In this document: piece after piece, positions 1 to 12,606 of the stretch
Position numbering within the stretch: position 1 is the first letter of the stretch
Layout: every line of letters begins with the position of its first letter
Program-made: the position numbers and the translations under genes
The notes under the pieces: model-generated
The model's input: the letters and a program-made list of their open reading frames with translations, nothing else
Told to the model about the DNA's origin: nothing
Databases searched by the model: none
Assembly: GCA_027625915.1 (NCBI GenBank)
Contig: JANTQA010000008.1
Coordinates: forward strand, 7,495,501 to 7,559,500
Direction: 5' to 3'
DNA: 64,000 nt
Source of the DNA: Anaeramoeba flamelloides
Taxonomy: Eukaryota > Metamonada > Anaeramoebidae

Positions 1-616
1 TTTATCATGTATGTTTATTGGGGGTAGTCGTTTGATTGCTTTCATTTCTTTTTTTTCTTTTTGATCAAAGTTTTTTTTAAAAAACCCATGATCATTTTTT
101 GTCTTTGCCTTTTCTTTTTTTTTAAGTTGACCATACTTTTATGTTTCGGTATCTCAGTATTAGTAAGTAGTCACTTGATCTTTTTCCTTTTTTACCTACA
201 CTTTACAATATAAAGAAAATTCAGACAGGGAATAAAAAAAAATATAGTGTTTTAAAACTTCAATCTATTTTCAAGGCAAATTTTTTTAGAATGATCCAAA
301 AAAAAAAAAATTCATTAGAATCTTTAAAATTACAACAGAAATAAATATTTTTTAAGTGTTTGTAGATCAATCTAAAAAGCTTCACAACTCAATGAAAATG
401 ATTACCAATAAATAGAGTGAAAAAAATTTATTCATTTTTTGATTGTAAAGAAAACTTACAAGTAATAAATTTATTTAAGGGGGTAGTCTTATGGTTTGAA
501 TTTTAATCCTAAAAAAAAATTTCATTTTTAAAGATCAATGAAAAATTAGATTTTTATTATTAATGAGTACTATTTATTTTTCACATTAACACAAAACTTT
601 CAATAAAAAAAAAAAG

Positions 617-745
617 TTAATTTGTTTCTCAAAATCCCACTTCCCAGTTTTGTATAATTTTATGTTAATTCTGTAAATATTTTGTTAAGTAACTTACGGT
701 ATTTATGAAAGTTGGGACAGGGAGCGGGGTTTTGAGAAATTGTAA
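617..745. repeat. Small foldback repeat inside the left element
   Basis: The left arm contains TTTCTCAAAATCCCACTTCC, and the right arm, read as the reverse complement, gives TTTCTCAAAACCCCGCTCCC. The arms are about 25 bp around a ~75-base centre. This is a small palindromic insertion or an internal structure of the larger element. Confidence 0.5.
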
Positions 746-1411
746 AATTTTTTTATATTTTTTTTGATGTTTTTTTTGTTGGTTTTTTAACAAAGCTATT
801 TTAACAAATCCGTAAAAGTAATTACAAATAATAATATTGGAAAAGAATTGTATTAACTATAGGTGCAAAAAGAATATTGCAAAGTCTAAAATTACAAAAA
901 ATAATATTTCAACAAATTTATTTTAGATCTTGGAAGTGTATGAAAAATAAAAGAGTATTTGATGAAAACATAAAAAAACGCAATAATATCAATAAATCAG
1001 AATATTAATCTGAAATTATGATCCGACATAATAAAATGATAATCTATAAAATTGTTTATTTCAGCAAAATTGCGATAAAAAGCAAACTATTTTAGATTTA
1101 AATAAAAAAAGTATTCTTCTTTTCATTTTCTTCTTCTTTTTTTTTATATACAAAATTAAAATTCCAATCAATTTGGTTAAATCAAAAAATAAACACCCCA
1201 TTCAGAAAAAGATGTTGTAATCTAACATAGATGACTTTTTTCAAATAAGAGACTATTGATTTTAAAAAGTTAAATTCTCAAGAAGGAAGAGAACTTTCAA
1301 TACTCCTTCTTAATCGATTTAAAAAAACCCTTCTATTCAATGTAAAGAGAAGAAGAAAAGAAGAAAAATAGAAGAAAGAAAACAAGCTATCCAAACAATC
1401 ATTTAAATTTG

Positions 1412-1726
1412 TGAGTGTATATTTATGTTATTAAGGAAGATTTAAAACTTGAACAATCCCCTTTAAGCTTGAATAGAGTTAAGTTAATATTTTGTCCCAA
1501 TACGACCAAATATAAAATATATGATGGGTTTGTATTACCCTATGCATTTGTATTATTAGTAATATCTAATGTTGTCAATGGTTCGAGTAATGATTATTGG
1601 CCTCAAAGGATTACTATAGTTGATAGAAAGGCCCAACCGATTTGTCAGTCAAATCAAGATCAAAGAAAAACTATCTTTTTATTTAATCATTGGTTTGATT
1701 TGTTTTTTTTTTTATTCTTGTTTTAA
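1412..1726 (+). other. Coding-like open frame inside the long-TIR element
   Basis: An open frame of about 100 codons with no ATG at its start; it opens at GTG. The middle part has a protein-like composition (for example DGFVLPYAFVLLVISN, then NDYWPQRITIVDRKAQPI), and it ends in a poly-Phe tail made by a T-run. It could be an exon or a remnant of the gene the element once carried. I do not recognise a domain and do not assign a function. Confidence 0.25.
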
Positions 1727-2797
1727 AAGCACATTGTTTTTTTTTTTTTTCTGACGATCTGTTTGTTCACCAAAAAACATTTTTGAATTAAAAAAGGATT
1801 TTCAATTGTCCTAAAATGTATCAAATGTGTATTGAGAATATTTTCTTGTGTTTCAATATTAAGATAGTTCTCATAATATATTATGTTATTTTTTTTTTTT
1901 TAAGCTCTATCCCAAATTGATCTAGAAATTGTCAATTAGTCTAAAATGATAAATACAAAGATTAATAAAATAATATTTTTGACTATTTTTATCAGGCAAA
2001 TGGGTTTAATAATAATTGTAATATCAAAATATATTTTGAAACAACAAATTTTGAATATTTTAAAGTTAAAATTTCAATAAAAAAATTCTCAATTTCAATT
2101 ATAAAAAGCATTATTTCTCAAATATAGGCGAAATTCAGAGATAAAAACGAATCAATTTTTTGCTATTTCATTATTAAAGTTTTTAATGGTAACAAGCAAA
2201 TTTTAATTAAAGTTTGAATTCTGTATAATCTGGCAGAATACCAAAAACAAAATAATACCACATTAACTTCTTTAATAAGAGTCTAAATAGTTGGATTTTT
2301 AAGGATTGAAAGACTTGGATGAAGTGATAATTCTTATATTTAAAAATAAATAATACAATTAGAAATAATTTCTCTTGACCATTCCCATCTAAAAATTCTC
2401 TCCCCAACAAAAAAAGAATTCTCAAACCAAAAAAGGTTTTCTGAAAAAAAAAAATCGAAAATACTTAATTTACCTTTTTAATTTCATTTTTGATTTATAA
2501 AATTATAATGTGAATATTAGTAAAATTAAAAGTTTTCAATTTTTTGATTTTTTTCCATTTTTTACCTGGATGGAATTCTTTATAATAGGGAAAAGAGTTA
2601 CAAAAGGAAAAAGATCAAGTGATTACTTATCTAATGCTGGGTTACCGAAACATAAAAGTAAGTGTTAATTGAAAATAAAAAAAGAAAAGGCAAAGACAAA
2701 AAATGATCAAGGGTTTTTTAAAAAACGAGATCAAAAAGAAAAAAAAGAAAAGACAGCAATCAAACAACTACCCCTCCCAAATGAACTTTCATGATAA

Positions 2798-5797
2798 ATT
2801 AATAAATTAAACTAACCTAAACAAAAGTATTGTGACTATGATTTTGGGTTGTTCTTAATTAAACCAATAGTATTATGGGGTTTTTTTTCATTTTTTTGAT
2901 TTTTTACAAATTGCTTCTTATAAACTCATTCAAACCTTATATTTTTTTTTTTATTATTTTTTGGATTGATTTTGTTTTTTTTATTTTTATTTTTTTCTTC
3001 TTTTTTCTATATTTTTTATCAATTTATAGTTTTTGCTTTTTCATTTGTAAATTTTTATTCTTGCCAGTTCAACAATAAAAAAATTTTCTTTCTTTTCTTT
3101 TGGTCTTCTATATTTGCCTTTTCCAATTATTTAATGAAAAGCTATCCTTTGATTTTTAAAAACTGCCAAAGTTATAATGTGGATAAAAATCACCATATAA
3201 AGTTTAGTGGTTCTAACAAATCGGGGAATTCTATCTTTTTATATTATCTCTCTTGCATTCAATAAAAAAAACTTTTTTTTTTTTTGGAGGGGAGTTGGGC
3301 TTCAGAGTACCAATATAATTTTCAATAAATAACAAAGCACTCTAATCTTAAAGTATGTTATGGCGGGACTACTTTCTTAAGGAAGGTGGTACTAATTTAT
3401 TATAAATGCATTAGTGTTTATTGTTTTATTCTTATTATTGTTCTTCTTCCTGTTGTTCTTTACAAAAAGAAATAGGTTTACGTTGTCCTAACAAAACTAA
3501 ATGAAATTGTTTTTTTACATACCTTTACAATTTTCAAAAGTTTTGTAAATCTAAGTTTGTGAATTATAATTAAGTCGAATTTCTAAAAATAATTATTTTT
3601 TCAATGAAGAAAGGTTAAAATAATCATTTAAGCCAAAAAAAAATAAAATAAAAAAAAAAATGTTTTGTTCTGAAAAATTAAAATGATTCCAATAATTGGT
3701 ATTTTTTACTAACAAAAGTAAAGTAAATAAAAATTTGAATTTATTAAAAAAGAGATCTGCTGTATACTCAATAATTTTGAGATTCTAATTCTTCTTGTTT
3801 TTCAACTATCCTAAAAAAAAGTGTGGAAAATTATTTAAAAGTACAGTCAACATTTAACAAAAACTCTAATTTTTTCAAACAAGTTGTCTTTGCATTCAAA
3901 TATTTGTTTTTGCTCTTCACAAAAATGAAGAGATATTAGAGTACCAAAATATGTTTTTAGGATGGTTGTTTCATATTTATAGAGTTTGCCGATATCTAAT
4001 TTGAAATGGAATAGGCTTTGGAAAATTAACTTTAGTTTATAAATTAAAGTTACTTGAAAAAATTTAACTAAAAGGAGTTTTCAAAGGGTAGGTATAAAAA
4101 AGTTTGAAAAATAAAAGTAGCCCTATTTTCGGTTTGTGTATTAAAAACTTTTTTTTTTGGAGCTTTTTTTTGGAATGACCAAAGAAAGTAGTTGTAATGG
4201 AAACCAAGATCGATTTAGCAATCTACTTTCCAGACAATAAAAAAAAAACAACAAGGATTGTTTTTGTTTATTAGGTTGATCGGTTTACGTATTTGTGGGT
4301 TAGAGGCGCACTAATTAAAAATGACCTCTTAAGAATAACCAAAAAAACAAAATTTTCTCAAAATTAATTTTATTGGTTAATTACAATAACAAGTTTTTTT
4401 TTTTTTTTTTTTTTTTTATTTTTTAAATTTTTATACCCAACAACAAAACAAGAAGAATAATATTTTGAGTTTGGGTATTAGAATTGAAAAGAGTATTTTT
4501 AAATTACTTACTTTTCAGGTTTGTTAATTTTGTAAGGACTGATCTTATTGATGATTTTAGAACAAGCAAGAATTAATTCGAGTTTTGTTGGTTTTTTTTT
4601 AATTTGGTATTGCAACGTTCCTCTAATCCAATAAATAACGCGTAGACGTTCAAGCGTTCTATTAGGCACAGTTATTTGTGCTAATAAAAAGAAAAATAAA
4701 AAAAGATTTCAGAAAGGAACAACCCAAAAGAAAAAAGAAAAAAGTAAAAAGAAAAAGAAAAAGAAAAAGAAAAATGGTACACATAAAACTTTTCGGATCT
4801 TTGTTAAAAAAAATAACTTTATTTTTAACAAATTAATATGTCGCCTTTGTGTTTCTAAAGACATAACATGAGTATATATTACAAAACAGTCTTGAAGTGG
4901 AATTCAAAATAGTTATTTAAAACTCAATGACGTTCTTAAGGTATGAATATTAAAAAGTTTGATATTCCATCAAGCAAAACTCCGAATTATTAATCAATTG
5001 TTGTATATCGAAAGATCAGAGGAAAGAATTCTTTATATTATTTATGGTAATTATTGCGGATTAGTGTACCAATTATCTTGAGAGTTAAATTGGGAAATAG
5101 TTGAAAGGAAAGAATTGAATAAAAAGTGAAAATGTGTCTTGTATTGAGTAATTAATAGTAAGAATTTTTCGTTTTGTCCTCTCATTATCCTATTTTTCTT
5201 TAAATAAAATAGGTTTTTTAAAGAAATTGATAATAATTGTCTTCTCTCAATTGTATTCGTTATATAATTCTTGACAATATAAACCATGGTCTAGGGATTG
5301 AAGAAAGCATAATCCTCAATGAATTTCAGATTCTAAGAAAGTAAAAAAGAATATCAACTGAAATTTTTATCCAAGTTAAATTCCAAAACCAGGAATAAAA
5401 ACCTCTTTATTCTCCGCTCTCAAAACATAACTCAAAAGAAGAACTTAGTTGACATTTAACAGAATCATAAAATACTGTGCAGTTTCCTTTCAAAAATCAA
5501 ATTTCACAATATTTTTTGGGATGTTAAAGAAAACTTTATTGAAATACAAATAGACTCCGTGAAAGTTTGTGATCCTATTTGCTTTTCTTAGAAATTACAT
5601 TCAAATTAAACATCGTATTTAAAAAAATCAAATAAACCTCTTAAATTACAAATCTAATTGTTTGGAAACTCAGATTTTTAAAAATGATGTTTAATTTGAG
5701 ATCCCATTTTGGTTTTTTATCAAACCTCAAAACCCAAAACTCTTACTAAAAAAAGTAACCAAAACCATTTTTTATTTTTTTATTCTTTCAATTTATA
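2798..5797. other. Intergenic, no gene supported
   Basis: Three kilobases between the long-TIR element and the phosphatase gene. It holds T-rich tracts (about 2878-3085 and 4395-4420) that create spurious Phe-rich open frames, and a slightly GC-richer patch at 4270-4690. Imperfect inverted similarity around GGGTTAGAGG (about 4300) and GGATTAGAGG (reverse complement, about 4635) hints at one more small element, not strong enough to list separately. Confidence 0.5.
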
Positions 5798-6807
5798 ATG
5801 TCGAGTTATGGAACTATTGATAAAATTCTAGAAAAACTAGAAAAATGTCTTGTACCTACCGAAAAGGAGATCCAATTTGTGTGTCTTAAAGCAAAACAGA
5901 TCTTTCTCAAAGAAGGCAACACGATCTTTTTAAAAGCACCAATCACAGTATTAATTTTATTCAAAAATATCTCTTCTTATTTTCATTTATCAAACCAAAA
6001 AAAAAACCAAATCTAACAAAACAAAAGAAATCAAGAATTAATTAACCCCAAAATTGATTTTTCAGGTTTTAAAGCTTTATTAGCGATTTGTTGAAATAAA
6101 TTTTAGAGTCCATTTTTGCTAATTTTGAACAAAAACTTTATTTCGACAAAAAAATATAAAAAACAAAATAAAATTTAACAAAAAAAAACCAAAACAAAAA
6201 GTTAATTTTGTAATTATTTCCTGTGGCATTCTTTTTCACAATTTTGTTTCTTAAACACCCAGTTTCCAAAACAAAAACAAAAAGTTATGATTAATAATTC
6301 CTTTTTCTTTTTCACTTTGAATGAAAAAATTAAAAATAAAATATTGAATCATTTGCGCGAATATTCCAAATTATTACAATTACCCAAATTCTATAATTAC
6401 GAATACGACAACGTTAATGGTTAATAGATTTGTGGAGACGTTCATGGACAATTTTGGGATTTAAAAGAACTCTTTGAAATTGGCGGCAAGCCGCCAGGCA
6501 CCAGTTACCTTTTTATGGGTGATTTTGTTGATCGTGGGTATTATTCGATCGAGACCTTTTTGTTTCTTCTAACTTTGAAGGTGAGGTACCCAGACAAAAT
6601 CACTCTTATTAGAGGCAACCATGAATCAAGACAAATAACACAAGTATATGGATTTTATGATGAGTGTATGAAAAAATTTGGTAATTCTTCTGTTTGGAGA
6701 TATTGCACAGAATTGTTTGACTACCTGTCTCTTTCAGCCATTGTTGAAAATAAAATTTTTTGTGTTCATGGCGGACTTTCTCCAAAAATAGAAACGCTGA
6801 ACCAAGT

Positions 6808-6840
<33 letters not shown>

Positions 6841-9800
6841 TTTTGTTTTGTTTACTAACCGACTTCTTCAAACAGACAATAATTTGAAATTAACAAAAAA
6901 AAAAAACTCATACTTTGTTCTTTATTTTTCCTTATAAAAATCTTTCTTGGTTTGTCGAAAATTTACCCGACTATTGTAAATGTTTTTTCATTTTCATTTA
7001 CTATCTATAGATTAGATTAATTGATCGAAAAACTGAAGTTCCACATGAAGGACCAATGTGTGATTTGCTATGGAGTGATCCTGATGAAAAAACAGCGTCT
7101 TGGGAATTGAATCCAAGAGGTAATATTCCAAAACATATTTTCCTTATTCTTTCTTTCTTTCTTCCTTTCAATCTTTCTTTCTTTTCTTGAAAAAAAAAAT
7201 TCTTTCCTTCTAAAAATAGAAAAGGGAATTAAAACTTTTCTGTTCAAATCTAAAATCCTGATGGTTGACAAAAACACTGGTGTTTATTGTTTTTGATTAA
7301 TTGAAAATAATAGTGAAAATACACAAACTACATTCCCAGTTTAAAGATAAATATAGAAATTTTTGGAGTAACCATGAACTATTCTGATTGGGTTTTTATT
7401 TAAATATTCTCAATCTGTCATTTTTAACACTTTGGTAAATGTAGAAATGAAAAAAATCTCAAATCAGAAAAATTAATTGGATAGCTTGACTGAAAATTAA
7501 AATCTACTTTATTATCATCATGAAAAGAATTTCAGAAAAATTGAAAAAACATTTTTGAATTCGCAAACACTTTTTGGTTTTTTGAAATTATTCCAAATTT
7601 TGAAAGAAATATAAAAAGATCAAAATCCAATAACTTGAAATTTAAAAGTTTTTTACTTGAAATTTTGAAAAAACTTTCAAGAAAAGCACCTTTTGGCTTT
7701 TGGTCTTTCATAAATACAGTTTCAGGTTTTGAAAGCTAACAAATATTTTTAATTTGGAAATTTTTAAAAATACCAATTAAATTTCAAATATTATCTTTTT
7801 TTTCAATTATTCTTTTGAACCGTTTTGGGCTTTCAAAAACTTTAAAGTTTTTGAAAAAATCAAAAAGAGTAACTGAAATCTTGCAGACCGTTGTGCTGAA
7901 AGTTCGAAAAACTCTTGAAAAACTTACAATTTTTGGGCATTCTTGTTGCGAAATTATTCCTGAGATAAATTATAAATTTATATAAAAACATTCATTATGA
8001 TAATTACATTGTTTTTACGTTTACATAAAATAAGACTTTTATTTTCTTTATATCAGTTCCTTTTATTAATTTTTATCAATATTTTGGATTTATATAGGAA
8101 ACATAGAGGGAAAATTTATTTACCAAAATTATTTTCCTTAATTCAAAATAACCAAAAACCCTTCTCTAATTAAAATCAAATTATAATATTTTAATATTGA
8201 TAAAAATGAGCTTGGTTTTAAAATTTAATATTAAAGTTAATTTTTCATTTTTACTGAGTTTGTTCTATTAATTTTGAAGATTTGTGATTTTTTTAATTTC
8301 TAATCTGCGAATGTGTTCAAACTGCTAAATTTAGAATATTTAATCAATATCACAATTTGGGAATGCCTAATGTAATCTCCAACAATTTATATTTTGATCT
8401 GAAAAACAGGAATATATTTTGTGTATTTTCACAATTATTTTCAATTAATCAAAAACAATTAGCATCAGTGTTTTTGTCAACCATCCAGATTTTTTGTTTG
8501 AAAAGTAGATCTTTAAACATTTGCGAAAAATTTCTTTCTCGTTTTGTTTTCAAAAAGAATAACATTTATTTTACATTAAAAAAAGTAAGATAATTTTTTA
8601 AAGCAATTGCTTTCGTTGTCTTATAATTTTAAAAAAAAGAAGCTTGTTGAAAAAATTTCATATAGTGATGGTTAAATGTGAAAGAATTAAACAAAATGTG
8701 AGAATTAAAAAAAAAAAATAAAGTTTCTATTCCCAAATTGCATAGCAACACAATTTTGGAATTAAAAAATTAAAAATTCTCAAAAATTGTAACCTCAATT
8801 TCGGAATTCAAAAATTAAAAAATCCATAAATTGATAGCTTATTTATTTCGGATTTCCTCTTTCATTTTCAATTTTTTTAGTTATGAAAATATCCGATCAG
8901 GAAAAAGGATTTATCTATTTTGTCTTCAATCTTATATAATGAATCCAAAGCAATCCAATTTCTTGGCTTCGTTGTTGATCCCCTTTTTCTTTTCCTCTAA
9001 TTTGTTAAAACATTTGAAAAAAATTTGAAAAAAATGAGACTTTCAAAATGAAATTGAAAAACTAAAAAACTTTAAATTGCAACACTTTGCCTTTGGGCAA
9101 ATTTAAAAAAAAAAAAAACAAGTTTGCGGAATTGCACCATCTAGCCAGATGGGAAAAAGTTTGATTTGAAATATTGAACTATTTGAATTCTTAAACTTTT
9201 ACCCACCACTATAATTTGATTTTAACCAAGTTCTATTTTTATACAAATTTTAAAAATGACAAACTGAAATTTATTTTGTTAGAAAAAAAATCTAAAATGA
9301 TAAACTTAATGAAAAATGTTATACAAATGTAAATATACGATTAAATCGAATTGCAAACTAAAAAATTAAAAATTGATTTTTTTTTTTTAGAAAGACACCA
9401 CAAGTACTATCCGAATTTGTGGTTTGGCAGCATTGAAATCTAATGTAGACTCCAATTCAAAATTTATAACAAACCAAAATTCAATTTTTGAAAAAAAATC
9501 ACATTAAATAAATTATTTCTAGAAGAAATACTTAATTAGAACCATTAACTAATAGAAATATTATCACATATTTATCATTTACATATCCTACAAATCAAAA
9601 AAAAATACTTTTAAAACAAAAATCAAAAAATGCTATCAAAAATTTTGTAGTGAGTATATTCAAAAAAATGTATTTGGTAAACTTATTGAATATCTATTAA
9701 AAATTATTGTTCGATCAAATGATTAGATATCATCAACTGATTTTATTTGAGTTCTTTTATATAAAAGAACTCAACTTTAACCTTAATATTCATTCTTATA

Positions 9801-12514
9801 AAAAAAAACTTTTATTTTTCGATCTAAGGCAAACAGATTATAGTAATTGGAAAAACAAAATGAAAAGAAAAAATAAAAAAAGTATATAAATATGATTTTC
9901 CTATTTTACAAAAATCAGAATTATTTTCAAATTGAATTTAATTGTAATTCTTGTGATTGTTTGAACTATTTTAACTGTGTATCAAAAAATTTGAATTTCA
10001 GGTTAATGATTTATTGTTAATGATTAAGCGTTAAAATACTTTATCCGTTAAAGAGAGAATTTTTCAGTGACTAGATTTCGTAACTACTAATTCAAAGAGT
10101 AAATAAACACATATATGAGAAGCATTTTAAACTTCATTTAGTTTTGAATTAAAGAGTCTATGAAAAAAAAAAATGAAGAATAAATTCGAAAAAGAATAAA
10201 AAAAAAAGAAAAAAAATTGAATAATTATAAAAAGAGATAAGAAAAAATTATGAGAGTTATTGAAATTGAGATGAATTTGTGCGATTATATGATTCAGGAT
10301 TATTTTGGTTTGAGATATTTTTTGTGTGATTATAAATTTTGAATTCTAGAAAAATAGTCAATAAATTTCATTTAAAAGATCATTTGTTGAAGGAAATTCA
10401 AGGTATTAATCAATATTAATTATTTAAAAGATGGTTTGCTGAAGGAAATTGTCGAATTTTGGATTTTAATAAAATCATTTTTTTGATACAAAAATTTTGG
10501 AATTCTTGAGCAAATCAGGGATAAATTTAAAATCAACTTTCTTATCTATTTTTATGTCTGGGACACCACATATTATTTTGAGGTATATTTATACCCACCC
10601 ACTAAACCCTATAATACTAGAAAATAAAAAATATACCTATTTACAAACAAGTGTTTTGTGTTTCAAACATTTCAAGGCAAATTTATTATTTTGGAAAGAA
10701 GAAAAATGTTTGTCTAAATATAAAAATTTCAAAAAATAAAAACCATAAATTTTAAATTTAACCATTTCAATTGACTTGAAATCTTTTAAAGTCAATAAAT
10801 GTGGAGTAGTGCATAAATTTAATATTCTCCTGAACTACAAAAACGGAAATTCCTTAAAAAAGCTCGAACCAAAAAATTTTTGAATCATTAATTTAATATT
10901 TTTTAATTTTTTATTTTAATAATTAGCACTATTCATAACTTTGAAATAAAAGATTAATTTCAAGTCAATTATTCGGCTAAATGAAATCTGAATGCTTTAT
11001 ATTTTTTTTTAAACTCAAACTTTTTTTTTGTAAAAAATTACAAGTATATAATTTTTCATAAATACAGATAAGAAAGTGATTGTATCTCTAAAAAATTAAG
11101 GATAGCATTTTAGTTGCTGTGGAAATATTTTGGGAAATCCTTAGGTTATTAGGTAAAGTTTGAAAATTTTCTGATCTTTTTCTTTTCAATTCAATTTGGG
11201 TAAAATAAGAAGAATTTTATCAATAAATTCGAATTTAAAAATGTTATTTAAAGTTATTTTAGAAGAGTTTAACCAATTTTTTTGTGAGATGTTTTTAAAC
11301 ACATAAATGCCAAAAGATCTCCGCGCTCAAGGATTTACAACATTGGAAAATTAATTTGGTTCAAGTAACCTAATTATTTGTTCAATAATGGATGATAAAG
11401 GGAAAAGTCCTTCAATTATTCCTTAAAGGTTGGAAATTGAATGGATTACATTTATTTGTTTAAAAACAATACCAAAAACCAAACGGCATTTTTGGTTTTG
11501 GTTTGAAAGAAATCAATATCATTTTTAAAAAATAAAAAAATATTTGGTTTCTTTTTTACTTTGATAAAAAAGAGAGAAAAGACCATTTATAGAAGAATTT
11601 CAAAAGGTGAAAAAAACACAAATTACAAATTTGAAAAAAATTAAAAAAAAAAAATCATTTTTTTTTTACTATGCCAAGTCAAGAAATTATTAGAGGAATG
11701 GTTCAAAACCAGTTACTGTTAAGAACACACATAGTAGATGCAGGTTTTTATGTTTGATCGGCATCAGATGTTTCTTAACAAAAGGGGAGATAGAGAATCA
11801 TTGAAAACTTGGACGATCTAGTTTGTCTCTGTTGATAATTTTAAACAAAGTTTTGTTTCCAATGATTAAAATGTAAAATTTAACTTCAATGTTTTCAATG
11901 ACTCCATTTGGGAGAAAAAGATCCCTTGAAGAACAAGTTCCCTAAAGTACCATTGAAAAATAACAAATTGGTTTTTACTTGTTTTTGTTTGTTTGTTTAT
12001 TGTTACAAGTTGTGTAGAGTTAGATCTCGAGTTCCAAAAATAAATACATCTCATATTGTTCATTTGTTCAACAGTCACCTTTGTTATAATTCCTCGTTTT
12101 GGATCCACTTCCAGACTCAAAATAATGATATTTTTCTGGTGCTAAGATGATATTGAGGAGTTCTTTGAACACATCAATATCATCTTATATCACTTCGAAC
12201 AATATCATATTTCTCGTTCTTCCAGGACAAACTCGTAACATAACAAAGTGATTGTTTCCAAATAGAACCAATAAAGAACGCAATTTTTTTTTTTATCATA
12301 AAGTATTAATTGAAATGGAAATTTTCTTTTTTTAGGATTAGTAATAGCAAGTAATTATAATTTAAAAAAATTTTGGATTTTGAGAAGCAAAACAAAAGTT
12401 TTTATATATTTCTAAAAAAATTCATTTTGTTATTTTATAATTGCTTAAAAAATTGAATAGGCTATTTTTTTTTTCAAAAATTTCTGTTTTTTGGGAAACT
12501 TTTATCATTAATAG

Positions 12515-12606
<92 letters not shown>

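Larger units (their letters stand above)
1..2797. mobile_element. Element with ~230-bp terminal inverted repeats
   Basis: The first ~240 bases reappear as the reverse complement at about 2560-2797. Both arms share the blocks TGTTTGATTGCT (TCGTTTGATTGCT on the left), TTTTTGTCTTTGCCTTTTC and TTTTATGTTTCGGTA, and the outer ends read TTTATCATG inward. Similarity is high but broken by small differences, so the element looks old. The ~2.3 kb interior is AT-rich and holds one coding-like stretch (1412-1726) but no recognisable transposase, so it is probably a non-autonomous or decayed DNA transposon. The left end lies at the window edge, so a little more could lie outside. The family is not recognised. 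Confidence 0.7.

Noticed and set aside
2875-3265. Overlapping Phe-rich open frames
   Set aside because: They are made by T-runs; no start context, domain or splice partner supports a gene.
11350-11375. tRNA T-arm-like GGTTCAAGTAACC
   Set aside because: The stem is only four pairs with a five-base loop, and no acceptor stem or anticodon arm is found around it.
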